Positions 53,805-62,297 of a stretch of 62,297 bases of DNA are shown one piece after another; within the stretch, counting starts at the first letter, position 1; each line of letters starts with the position of its first letter. The position numbers and the translations under genes were made by a program. Origin of the DNA: an uncultured Erysipelotrichaceae bacterium (lineage in GTDB: Bacteria > Bacillota_I > Bacilli_A > Erysipelotrichales > Erysipelotrichaceae); contig CALVGN010000039.1 in the NCBI GenBank assembly GCA_944327105.1, positions 1 to 62,297 of the forward strand, in the 5' to 3' direction. The notes beneath the pieces were generated by a model. The model was not told the DNA's origin. It did not search any database and saw nothing but the letters and a program-made list of their open reading frames with translations.

Positions 53805-54578
53805 TTAATGGTCACTGACTTTTGCCAGTTCATGGAGCAGGATCTCGACGAACACGAAGAAGATCACTTGTTCATCGATAAACGTGGCATATCCCTGGAA
53901 TACAGCTGGCAACGTGATTACTTGCGTACATTTTTTGGCAAAGGGCAACGATGGCGCCATCGTGACCAGTACGACAGGAACTTGGTTTGAAGTCAAGGTA
54001 TCGATGATGCGCGCATAGCAATGTGCATTGTCTTTAACGGTGAAGATAATGACTAAATCCTGCGGATCGAAAAAATCTGCCACATCTCCCATGAGAATGG
54101 TTTGGTCGGTGGCATGAATGCACAAGCCGATCTTTAAAGCACGCATATGCAGTTGCTTTGCACTCAATGCCGTTCGATTCAGTGCGAAGACTTCGCTTCG
54201 TTTGGCGTCCTTGATTCGATTGGCTAATGTGGTCACTTCTTGGATCTTCACAGTTTGATTGATCTGTTCAATGAATTTGATATAGTTGGCCGTGATATCC
54301 ACAATGGTCTGATCATCGCCGGAAGGGGATTCCGGATTAGAAAAACTCGTTGAAATCAGGAATCGTGAAAAATCAAAGCGCATTTCCGAATAGCCGTTAT
54401 ATCCCAGTTTTTTTGCAAAACGGATCATGGCCGGTTTGGAAGTACCGATATTTGAAACGGTAGTATCAATGGGTTGACGGGCAAAAAGATTCGGGTTATT
54501 GAGAATAAACAATGCGATGGTCTGTTCTGTTTTTGTGAAGGAATCAAATCGTTCCTGAATCAAATCAATCGGGTTCAT
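53805..54578 (-). CDS. RpiR-family regulator of the PTS locus
   Basis: A 257-residue regulator: N-terminal helix-turn-helix (about 1-75; IGTSKPAMIRFAKKLGYNG) and a C-terminal SIS domain (about 120-240) that normally binds a phosphosugar. ATG at 54578 is seven bases from a TAAAAT on the same strand, without a ribosome site. Divergent from the PTS gene, so it most likely senses the phosphorylated sugar brought in by that system. Confidence 0.88.
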   Translation of the reverse strand: MNPIDLIQERFDSFTKTEQTIALFILNNPNLFARQPIDTTVSNIGTSKPAMIRFAKKLGYNGYSEMRFDFSRFLISTSFSNPESPSGDDQTIVDITANYIKFIEQINQTVKIQEVTTLANRIKDAKRSEVFALNRTALSAKQLHMRALKIGLCIHATDQTILMGDVADFFDPQDLVIIFTVKDNAHCYARIIDTLTSNQVPVVLVTMAPSLPFAKKCTQVITLPAVFQGYATFIDEQVIFFVFVEILLHELAKVSDH

Positions 54579-54585
54579 CACAGGT

Positions 54586-54615
54586 ATTTTACCACCGTTG
54601 AAATGAGGCTAACAA
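54586..54615 (-). promoter_or_regulatory. rpiR promoter, leaderless layout
   Basis: On the minus strand TTGTTA (54615-54610), 18 bases, TAAAAT (54591-54586) with TGG before it, then seven bases to the ATG. Confidence 0.65.
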
Positions 54616-54654
54616 AACTTTTGAAATATATTTTAAAATAAATTTCAAAACTTG

Positions 54655-54683
54655 TTGAAATTAATTTTGAATTTGACTATACT
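54655..54683 (+). promoter_or_regulatory. Promoter of the PTS-sulfatase-GH1 operon
   Basis: TTGAAA (54655-54660), exactly 17 bases, TATACT (54678-54683). Predicted start about 54690. Inverted A/T-rich repeats of the TTTTGAAATA / TTTCAAAA kind at 54619-54650 are candidate RpiR sites. Confidence 0.75.
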
Positions 54684-54688
54684 CGGTG

Positions 54689-54702
54689 TGTAACCGCTAT
54701 CA
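54689..54702. promoter_or_regulatory. Candidate cre (CcpA) site
   Basis: TGTAACCGCTATCA fits TGNAANCGNTNNCA and covers the predicted transcription start, a position at which CcpA represses. Confidence 0.6.
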
Positions 54703-54741
54703 TGGCCATGATATCAGGGGATAAGAAAAAGGAGAACTCGC

Positions 54742-56049
54742 ATGGATAAGTTTACTGCGATTTTGGAGAAGTATCTTGTTCCGTTAGCCAACAAGTTATC
54801 CTCCAATCGCTATCTGGGTGCTATTTCGACTGGTTTTTCATATCTGTTACCGATCACAATGATCGGCGCCATCTTCACATTATTGGCAAACCTGCAAATC
54901 GCACCATATCAGAGCTTTATAACCGCTATTCATCTTAAACAAATCTTGGCATTTGCACCAACGGTGACCACAGATATGCTGGCTGTTTATGCCGCATTTT
55001 TGATTGGGAAAGCGTGTGCCGAGAAACTTGGCTTGGAAAAAGATTCGACCATTGCTGGTGCATTGACGTTGTTTGTATTCTTTTTGATGATTCCATTGGG
55101 CGTCAGTGGTACAGCCACAGAAAGTGGTGAAACAGTCAGTATTGCGGCCGCATTATCTACAAGTTATCTGGGTGCTGCCGGTTTGTTTAGTGCCATGATT
55201 TTGGGTATGGTCGTACCAACCATTTATAATCTGTTTATCAAGCGCGGTATCGTGATCAAAATGCCGCCTCAGGTTCCACCGACCATTTCTAAGTCCTTTT
55301 CAGCATTGATTCCTGGTTTCGCCATTGCGTTGATCTTCTGTCTGGTTCGCTTTGGATTTGCAATGACATCCTGGGGTGACTTCAATACATTCATCTATAC
55401 GCTATTACGCTTACCATTGCAAAGCCTTGGTGCCAGTCCATTCACATTCATCGTCTTTATCATCATCTGTTCCACGATGTGGTTCTTCGGTTTGCATGGT
55501 GGCATGATCGTGATGCCGTTTTTAAACATGCTGTATACCACAGCGGGTCTTGAAAACCTGGAAGCGTATGCTGCCGGTACAGCGTTACCCAACATCATTA
55601 CACAGCCTTCATGGAGCTTGTTCGCTTCACTGGGTGGAGCCGGTGGAACATTGGGGTTGTGTGTGATCATGTTCTTCTTTGCCAAAAGCGCACGGTATAA
55701 AACATTGGGCAAATTGGCTTTACCCAGTGGATTGTGCGGTATCAATGAACCGATCACCTTCGGTTTGCCGATGGTATTGAATACGATCATGATCATTCCT
55801 TTGATCTTGACACCGATCACGACTTTCCTGTTGTCCTATTTGACCATGAGTATTGGTTTGGTACCGTATCCAAATGGTGTATCCGTTCCATTGGGGACGC
55901 CGGTGATTTTCTCGGGATTTATTGCCGTTGGATGGCAGGCAGCCATTTTGCAGATTGTATTGATCCTGATCCAAATGGCCATCTATTATCCGTTCTTCCG
56001 TGTTTTAGACAAGCAAGCATTGGCTGAAGAACAAATAAGTTCAAATTAA
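54742..56049 (+). CDS. PTS EIIC, cellobiose/lactose family
   Basis: A 435-residue membrane permease of the Lac/CelB family (TC 4.A.3). Blocks include FTAILEKYLVPLANKLSSNR, GLHGGMIVMPFLN and GINEPITFGLPMVLN, the last being the substrate-site motif. EIIA and EIIB genes are not here and must come from elsewhere. AAAGGAG upstream. It would import and phosphorylate a beta-linked disaccharide or glycoside. Confidence 0.92.
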   Translation: MDKFTAILEKYLVPLANKLSSNRYLGAISTGFSYLLPITMIGAIFTLLANLQIAPYQSFITAIHLKQILAFAPTVTTDMLAVYAAFLIGKACAEKLGLEKDSTIAGALTLFVFFLMIPLGVSGTATESGETVSIAAALSTSYLGAAGLFSAMILGMVVPTIYNLFIKRGIVIKMPPQVPPTISKSFSALIPGFAIALIFCLVRFGFAMTSWGDFNTFIYTLLRLPLQSLGASPFTFIVFIIICSTMWFFGLHGGMIVMPFLNMLYTTAGLENLEAYAAGTALPNIITQPSWSLFASLGGAGGTLGLCVIMFFFAKSARYKTLGKLALPSGLCGINEPITFGLPMVLNTIMIIPLILTPITTFLLSYLTMSIGLVPYPNGVSVPLGTPVIFSGFIAVGWQAAILQIVLILIQMAIYYPFFRVLDKQALAEEQISSN

Positions 56050-56054
56050 GCCAT

Positions 56055-56084
56055 ACGAAAGGACAGCACGTGCTGTCCTTTCGT
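56055..56084 (+). terminator. Perfect 30-base palindrome after EIIC
   Basis: Fifteen-base arms (ACGAAAGGACAGCAC and complement) meeting without a loop. Likely an attenuating terminator between EIIC and the sulfatase, or a protein site; no long T-run follows. Confidence 0.6.
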
Positions 56085-56158
56085 TGATAATATTGAATAT
56101 AAGATGGCCAGATAGAGTCTTCAGATAAATTTCATGATATAAGGAGGAAAGGAACTAT

Positions 56159-57646
56159 ATGTGTGATAAACCCAATATCGTCTATTTTGTTGCTGACCAA
56201 ATGCGTGCGGATTCTTTGGCTCATTTAGGTAATCCGGCTTCAGTGACTCCGAACCTGGATCGAATCGTCAACGAAGGAGTATCGTTTGAAAATGCCTATT
56301 GTCAAAATCCGGTCTGTGTACCAAGCCGCTGCAGTTTCTTAACCGGATTATATCCCCATACGACCGGACATCGGACGATGCATTTTTTACAGAATGAAGA
56401 TGAACCGAATTTTCTGCGTACGATGAAGAATATCGGTTATGAAGTGATTTGGATCGGTCGGAATGATATCGTTCCCGGAAATCGCAGCAAAGAGCCATAT
56501 TGTGATGAGTATTATGATGGAATCCATACGGAAGATACGAAAAGTGTCGTTCATGATAAACCATGGACCAGTGGCTTCAAAGTTAAGGAAGATGTAGATA
56601 CCAGTGTTCCCGGTTATTACTCCCACTACGTCGGAAAAATCAGTGAGGAACAGGCACGCAAACCTGGAATCGGCGGCAATGACTGGCAGTGTGTGAAAAG
56701 TGCACTGGAATATATCGAGCGCAAGGCAAAACAACCGGATTCGAAACCATTTTTCCTGTATATCACATTGACATTCCCGCATCCGCCTTATGGATGTGAG
56801 GAACCATGGTACAGCATGATCGATCGATCCAAAGTACCTGATCCGCGTCCCAGTGCTCTGGAATTGGATAAACCCAGTATGCTTAAAGGAATTGCTACCA
56901 AGCAGAATCTGAAAATCTGGGGTGAAGACAACATGCGGAATTTGCGTGCCACCTATCTTGGTATGGTTGCGCGATTCGACCATCAATTCGGCATGTTGTG
57001 CGATAAGTTGAAAGAATGCGGACTCTATGATGATTCCAGTATTTTCGTTTTCAGCGACCATGGAGATTATACCGGGGATTACGGTATTGTGGAAAAAGTT
57101 CAGAACTGTTTTGACAATCCGGTCGTCAATGTGCCGTTGTTGGTCAAACCAGCCAAGCAGTTTGCCGTGAAACCGCGTGTGAGCAAAGCCTTAGTAGAAT
57201 TGGTTGACTTGTGCGAAACGGTGTGCGATATGTGTGGTGTTCAAACGGAGTATGTTCAATTCGGTAAAAGTTTATTACCGACTTTGGCGGGGAACGAAAC
57301 GCATAAGGATGCTGTCTTCAGTGAAGGTGGACGGATCCATGGTGAAACCTGGGCAATGGAGAAGGGGCATAAACCGGCATCTCCTTATTGGCCACGCCTA
57401 AGCACGCAGGAAAGCGAAGGACCGGAACATACCAAAGCCGTGATGTGCCGAATGGGCAATATCAAGTATGTTTATCGGCTTTATGAAAAAGATGAACTCT
57501 ATGATCTGGACAAAGATCCATTGGAATTGGATAATCGGGTCGATGATCCACAATATGCTGATATACTCACCAATATGAAATTGCGCATGCTGCAATTTAT
57601 GGTTGAAACCGGCGATATCGTGCCGGATCGCAAGGATATCCGTTAA
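56159..57646 (+). CDS. Cytosolic formylglycine-type sulfatase
   Basis: A 495-residue alkaline-phosphatase-superfamily enzyme without signal peptide. The modification motif C-V-P-S-R is at 53-57; Cys53 must be converted to formylglycine by a maturase (anSME or FGE), which is not in the window. Metal residues lie in VADQMRADS near the start and FSDHGDYTGDYG (299-309). TAAGGAGG upstream. Between a PTS permease and a 6-phospho-glycosidase, it likely removes sulfate from an imported sulfated sugar, but phosphonate or other ester substrates cannot be excluded. Confidence 0.85.
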   Translation: MCDKPNIVYFVADQMRADSLAHLGNPASVTPNLDRIVNEGVSFENAYCQNPVCVPSRCSFLTGLYPHTTGHRTMHFLQNEDEPNFLRTMKNIGYEVIWIGRNDIVPGNRSKEPYCDEYYDGIHTEDTKSVVHDKPWTSGFKVKEDVDTSVPGYYSHYVGKISEEQARKPGIGGNDWQCVKSALEYIERKAKQPDSKPFFLYITLTFPHPPYGCEEPWYSMIDRSKVPDPRPSALELDKPSMLKGIATKQNLKIWGEDNMRNLRATYLGMVARFDHQFGMLCDKLKECGLYDDSSIFVFSDHGDYTGDYGIVEKVQNCFDNPVVNVPLLVKPAKQFAVKPRVSKALVELVDLCETVCDMCGVQTEYVQFGKSLLPTLAGNETHKDAVFSEGGRIHGETWAMEKGHKPASPYWPRLSTQESEGPEHTKAVMCRMGNIKYVYRLYEKDELYDLDKDPLELDNRVDDPQYADILTNMKLRMLQFMVETGDIVPDRKDIR

Positions 57647-57649
57647 TAA

Positions 57650-59092
<1,443 letters not shown>

Positions 59093-59150
59093 AATCGAAG
59101 CAAAAATCGCTTGATTGTTCCAAAATGGTCGATCGTGTGATCATAATGCT

Positions 59151-59179
59151 CAAAACCCGCATGAACTGTGCGGGTTTTG
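59151..59179 (+). terminator. Terminator after the GH1 gene
   Basis: CAAAACCCGCA / TGCGGGTTTTG stem-loop ending in T. Confidence 0.85.
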
Positions 59180-59190
59180 TTAAAAAATCA

Positions 59191-59219
59191 TTGACGTTGA
59201 CGATGGTTTTTCATATCAT
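59191..59219 (+). promoter_or_regulatory. rplM-rpsI promoter
   Basis: TTGACG (59191-59196), exactly 17 bases, TATCAT (59214-59219). Confidence 0.75.
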
Positions 59220-59278
59220 TTATTGGCACCTAACCGTAGGTAGCCCGGTAAACTACGTATGGGTATAGGAGGAAAATC
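59220..59278 (+). promoter_or_regulatory. L13-type ribosomal leader
   Basis: CACCTAACCGTAGGTAGCCC followed by GGTAAACTACG and GGGTATAGGAGG. Pairing of CCTA with TAGG and of CCCGG-type with the GGGT before the ribosome site matches, from memory, the L13 leader found ahead of rplM in Bacillota, where L13 likely represses its own synthesis. Confidence 0.6.
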
Positions 59279-59716
59279 ATGCGTCAAACAACGATGTTAA
59301 AACCCGCTGAAGTTACGCGTCAATGGTATGTTGTCGATGGCGAAGGACAAACCTTGGGCCGCTTGGCAACCACTGTTGCGACCGTATTGCGCGGAAAACA
59401 CAAACCCAGCTATACACCGAATGTCGATTGTGGCGACTATGTCATCATCGTCAATGCTGACAAGGTCAAGGTAACTGGCGATCAGGTCAACAAGAAGATT
59501 TACTATCATCACACCATGTACCCGGGTGGCTTGAAGAGCCGCACGACTCGTGAAATGCGCGAGAAGTATCCGGTAAAGTGGGTGGAAGCTGCTGTTTATG
59601 GTATGCTGCCGCACACCAAATTGGGTGATAAGATGAGAAATCATCTGTTTGTCTACACTGGCAGCGAACATCCGCATGCTGCTCAGCAGCCGGTTGAGCT
59701 GAAGGTGAAAGGTTAA
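59279..59716 (+). CDS. rplM: 50S ribosomal protein L13
   Basis: A 145-residue early assembly protein. Blocks [19 protein letters not shown] and [17 protein letters not shown] are diagnostic. TAGGAGGAA upstream. Pairs with rpsI, 11 bases on. Confidence 0.97.
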   Translation: MRQTTMLKPAEVTRQWYVVDGEGQTLGRLATTVATVLRGKHKPSYTPNVDCGDYVIIVNADKVKVTGDQVNKKIYYHHTMYPGGLKSRTTREMREKYPVKWVEAAVYGMLPHTKLGDKMRNHLFVYTGSEHPHAAQQPVELKVKG

Positions 59717-59727
59717 GGAGGAAGATC

Positions 59728-60138
59728 ATGGCTGTACGTAAGAAAACCAATACAGTATGCTACGTAGCAACTGGCCGTCGTAAGACATCCGTTGCCCGTT
59801 GCTTTATGACTCCCGGAACCGGGAATATTGTCGTTAACGGCAAATCTTTGGATGAATACCTGCCTTTGGAAACACTGAAGATGGAAGTCAATGCACCGCT
59901 GGTGTTAACGGGTACGAGCGAACAGTTCGATATCAAGATGACCGTTGAAGGTGGCGGTATGAGTGGGCAGGCTGGTGCGATGCGCCATGCGATCACCCGC
60001 GCGTTGATGGAAGCTAGCTTGGACTATCGTCCGGCATTAAAAGCTGCTGGTTATGTTACCCGCGATCCGCGTAAGAAGGAACGCAAGAAGTACGGACTTA
60101 AGGCTGCTCGTCGTGCGCCGCAGTTCTCAAAACGTTAA
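59728..60138 (+). CDS. rpsI: 30S ribosomal protein S9
   Basis: A 136-residue protein whose C-terminal tail ([16 protein letters not shown]) reaches the P-site t[16 protein letters not shown] near the start. AAGGAGGA upstream. Confidence 0.97.
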   Translation: MAVRKKTNTVCYVATGRRKTSVARCFMTPGTGNIVVNGKSLDEYLPLETLKMEVNAPLVLTGTSEQFDIKMTVEGGGMSGQAGAMRHAITRALMEASLDYRPALKAAGYVTRDPRKKERKKYGLKAARRAPQFSKR

Positions 60139-60158
60139 TCGTTGTATTGAGAAGAACA

Positions 60159-60203
60159 AAGAAGTATTTAGGCTTTATGAGAAGTTTAGATACTTCTTTT
60201 TTT
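60159..60203 (+). terminator. Terminator of rplM-rpsI
   Basis: AAGAAGTAT pairs with ATACTTCTT across a long loop, followed by T-run. A short A+T-rich gap (60204-60315) follows with nothing recognisable. Confidence 0.8.
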
Positions 60204-60315
60204 ATTATCTAAATATATGAAATCTACAGGAACAAAAAAGAAAGGATTGTGAGTTTTTATATTGCTATCTAGTAATCGTAGCTTTCAGGACACTGGGTCT
60301 TATTTTTAATACCAT

Positions 60316-61155
60316 TTACCGGTATTGCTTCAATAACTTGATAAGTTCTGATTTATCTTTCTTACACACTGCATAAAAATCCATATACGCATCTTCATCA
60401 ATGATTGGAATATTGATTCGATTTTTAACGGAATTTGTATTCATACTTATATTTGTAACAAAACTGGGAATTGATGAATATTCTGCAATCTCTTTCAATT
60501 CGTTAGGATCACTTTGTTTTAAGAAACGCGATTTATTCATATGTTTTTCTAAAACACTAGCCCAACATCCTATATCTGAAGATAACAGAAAAGTTTGGCC
60601 ATCTATATCACTAAAGTGAAGGCTTTCTTTAAATTTTGATAAAAAATGCGTTTCAGGAACTGAGACATACAGGTGCTCTGTCATTACCTTTGCGCATATC
60701 ACATTATCAATGCTTATCGGGTTATTAATAAAGACGATATCATAGATATTATTTAAAAGATTCTTTAAAAGATCTTTTTCACCTTCTGTTGAAACGGAAA
60801 TCTTTTTATTCAAACCATTCGGGGCGAAAAGTGGATGAAATTTAAACATTGGACCAGGAGCCGTCAAGCCTATATTTAAGCTTTGATTCTTTTCTTTTAA
60901 ATCTTTTGCTTTAGTTTCTAATTTATTGATCATCATCATGATGTCTTTGGCATAATAAAGAATTTCTTTACCATCATCATTGAGTTTGATTTTATTGCCC
61001 GTTCTGTCAAAAATACTGAGATCAAGTTCAGCTTCAAGTTTTTGCATTGCCTTCGATAAAGACGGTTGTGATAAGTGTAAAATTTCACTGGATTTTAATA
61101 GTGAACCTGTCTCTGAAAAGGTGACAAGATACGATAATAACTGGGAATCGATCAT
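60316..61155 (-). CDS. LysR-family transcriptional regulator
   Basis: A 279-residue regulator with winged helix at the N-terminus (LSYLVTFSETGSLLKSSEIL, HLSQPSLSKAMQKLEAEL) and a periplasmic-binding-type effector domain from about residue 90. The minus-strand TATAAT at 61189-61184 lies 28 bases from the ATG. Divergent from the flavodoxin and aldo-keto reductase genes, which it very probably controls. Markedly A+T rich compared with the ribosomal genes. Confidence 0.88.
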   Translation of the reverse strand: MIDSQLLSYLVTFSETGSLLKSSEILHLSQPSLSKAMQKLEAELDLSIFDRTGNKIKLNDDGKEILYYAKDIMMMINKLETKAKDLKEKNQSLNIGLTAPGPMFKFHPLFAPNGLNKKISVSTEGEKDLLKNLLNNIYDIVFINNPISIDNVICAKVMTEHLYVSVPETHFLSKFKESLHFSDIDGQTFLLSSDIGCWASVLEKHMNKSRFLKQSDPNELKEIAEYSSIPSFVTNISMNTNSVKNRINIPIIDEDAYMDFYAVCKKDKSELIKLLKQYR

Positions 61156-61195
61156 ATTAACGTCTCTTTCAGTATTCGATTTTATTATACTATCT

Positions 61196-61237
61196 TTCTA
61201 ATTCGATATAAACGCTTTAAATACAAGCGTATTAGAA
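61196..61237. promoter_or_regulatory. Nested inverted repeats in the LysR/flavodoxin gap
   Basis: Inner ACGCTT (61212-61217) / AAGCGT (61225-61230) and outer TTCTAAT (61196-61202) / ATTAGAA (61231-61237). Likely LysR binding site between the divergent genes. Confidence 0.5.
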
Positions 61238-61257
61238 TGCAAGTGGAGGTGATGAAG

Positions 61258-61725
61258 ATGAAGACGCTGATAGCTTATTTTAGTTGGTCAAACAACACTA
61301 AAAGGCTGGTGGATAAGATCAATGAAAAGAAACAGTATGATGTCATTCGAATCGAAAGAGCGATTCCTTATTCCGATGACTATGACATCTGTGCTTACAA
61401 AGAGGCTAAAGAAGAAGTAAGCAAAAAGATCCATCCAGCAATCAAGCCGTTGGATATCGATTTTGAAAAATACGATCGGATTTTGCTGTTTTTCCCAATT
61501 TGGTGGTATACATTTCCAATGCCGATTGCCACATTTATTGAATCCATTAAAGGCTATAAAGGGAAAGTGTATATCTTTGCCAACAGCTATACTAATGATC
61601 CACAATATATGATCAATAGTATGAAAGATCTTAGGGAGATTGATCAAAATATCGAGTTTAAAGAAGGATTATTCAACAAAAGTGAAAAAGAACACATTCA
61701 ATTTATAGAAAGCGAGGAAATTTAG
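61258..61725 (+). CDS. Flavodoxin
   Basis: A 155-residue FMN protein. Start ATG at 61258 (MKTLIAYFSWSNNTKRLVD) has GGAGG nine bases upstream; ATGs at 61237 and 61252 are worse placed. The N-terminal loop SWSNNTKR binds FMN phosphate, and FPIWWYTFPMPIATFIES supplies the aromatic ring-stacking region. The stop is one base before the next gene's ATG. It may pass electrons to, or act with, the reductase. Confidence 0.88.
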   Translation: MKTLIAYFSWSNNTKRLVDKINEKKQYDVIRIERAIPYSDDYDICAYKEAKEEVSKKIHPAIKPLDIDFEKYDRILLFFPIWWYTFPMPIATFIESIKGYKGKVYIFANSYTNDPQYMINSMKDLREIDQNIEFKEGLFNKSEKEHIQFIESEEI

Positions 61726-61726
61726 A

Positions 61727-62297
61727 ATGGAAACAATGAAACTTTATAATGGTGTAGAGGTTCCTGCTAACGGATTTGGCGTTTATCAAGTCAGTAAAGA
61801 AAACTGTAAAAAAGCTGTTTTAATTGCCTTAAAGACAGGTTATCGTCATATCGATACAGCGCAATCTTATTTCAATGAGAGCGAAGTGGGAGAAGCTTTA
61901 AATGAAAGCGGTGTTCCAAGAAAAGAGATCTTCTTAACGACTAAAGTTTGGATCGATAATTACGGAGAGGGTAAAACCTATGATTCGGTCGTAGAATCTT
62001 TACAAAAATTGCAAACAGACTATTTAGATCTTATTCTTTTGCATCAGCCGGTGGGTGATTATTATGCGGCTTATCGTGATCTTGAAAAGTTATACGAAGA
62101 AGGTAAAGTACGGGCCATCGGTGTATCAAACTTTTATCCAGACCGGTTAGTCGATTTATGCATGTTTGCTAAGATCAAACCAATGGTCAATCAAATCGAA
62201 GTAAATGTCTTTAATCAACAGGTCGAAGCCAAGAAATGGGCCGACAAATATGGTGTTGTTCTTGAAGCTTGGGCACCGTTTGCGGAAGGTAGAAACA
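61727..62297 (+). CDS. Aldo/keto reductase, cut by the window end
   Basis: The first 190 residues of an AKR, continuing past the window. Starts METMKLYNGVEVPANGFGVY with GAGGAAA upstream. Catalytic tetrad is visible: Asp and Tyr in HIDTAQSYFNE, Lys in TTKVW, His in LILLHQP; then AIGVSNFYPDRL and NQIEVNVFNQQ. NAD(P)H-dependent reduction of a small carbonyl compound; substrate unknown. Confidence 0.92.
   Translation, partial: METMKLYNGVEVPANGFGVYQVSKENCKKAVLIALKTGYRHIDTAQSYFNESEVGEALNESGVPRKEIFLTTKVWIDNYGEGKTYDSVVESLQKLQTDYLDLILLHQPVGDYYAAYRDLEKLYEEGKVRAIGVSNFYPDRLVDLCMFAKIKPMVNQIEVNVFNQQVEAKKWADKYGVVLEAWAPFAEGRN

Overview
The window is a chromosomal segment of a Gram-positive, low-to-middle GC Bacillota. 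Evidence for this is the contiguous str-S10-spc-alpha ribosomal superoperon without rpsD, the four-cysteine S14, a zinc-type adenylate kinase, CcpA-like cre boxes, an ECF transporter followed by truA, a c-di-AMP receptor, and lipoproteins with Gram-positive signals. Gene style (a fermentative lactate dehydrogenase-Etf complex, cytosolic sulfatase, PTS and glycosidases) suggests a gut or rumen Erysipelotrichia-like anaerobe; that placement is inference.

Layout. 0.3-4.4 kb: MarR regulator with an asymmetric two-gene ABC exporter. 4.5-8.0 kb: small genes and decayed genes, namely a DUF6904-like protein, a frameshifted HAD phosphatase, mscL, an immunity-like protein, and the fused stumps of a MerR regulator and an RNA ligase. 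8.1-13.6 kb: capE-capF-capG for UDP-L-FucNAc, an unknown gene, and a threonine-aldolase-like enzyme. 13.7-20.8 kb: an AT-rich AAA ATPase, a MATE exporter coupled to a GH9 lipoprotein, UDP-galactopyranose mutase, and a Fic protein. 20.9-24.3 kb: an electron-bifurcating lactate dehydrogenase operon (etfB, ferredoxin-fused etfA, lctD) under a cre site. 24.3-26.3 kb: a secreted protein preceded by a tract of 17 AGCA units. 26.4-30.6 kb: tRNA-Ser and tRNA-Asp, dUTPase, M18 aminopeptidase, Met aminopeptidase, c-di-AMP receptor, GNAT, DtxR-type repressor. 30.8-49.2 kb: rpsL to rplQ, including secY, adk, infA, rpoA. 49.2-53.8 kb: GH43-like lipoprotein, ecfA1-ecfA2-ecfT, truA. 53.8-59.1 kb: RpiR regulator divergent from a cellobiose-type PTS EIIC, a formylglycine-type sulfatase and a 6-phospho-beta-glucosidase. 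59.2-62.3 kb: rplM-rpsI, then an AT-rich LysR / flavodoxin / aldo-keto reductase group running off the end.

Three patterns cut across the genes. First, at least seven genes have a consensus -10 box only 6-8 bases before the ATG and no Shine-Dalgarno site, which predicts leaderless mRNAs. Second, an 11-base palindrome TGGTYNRACCA occurs about twenty times, both in coding and intergenic DNA, and is nearly absent from the ribosomal operons. Third, the AGCA tract lies in one of the leaderless reading frames, just before a hairpin and a strong Shine-Dalgarno start, which looks like a phase-variable switch controlling a secreted protein. The third is the best candidate for an undescribed system.
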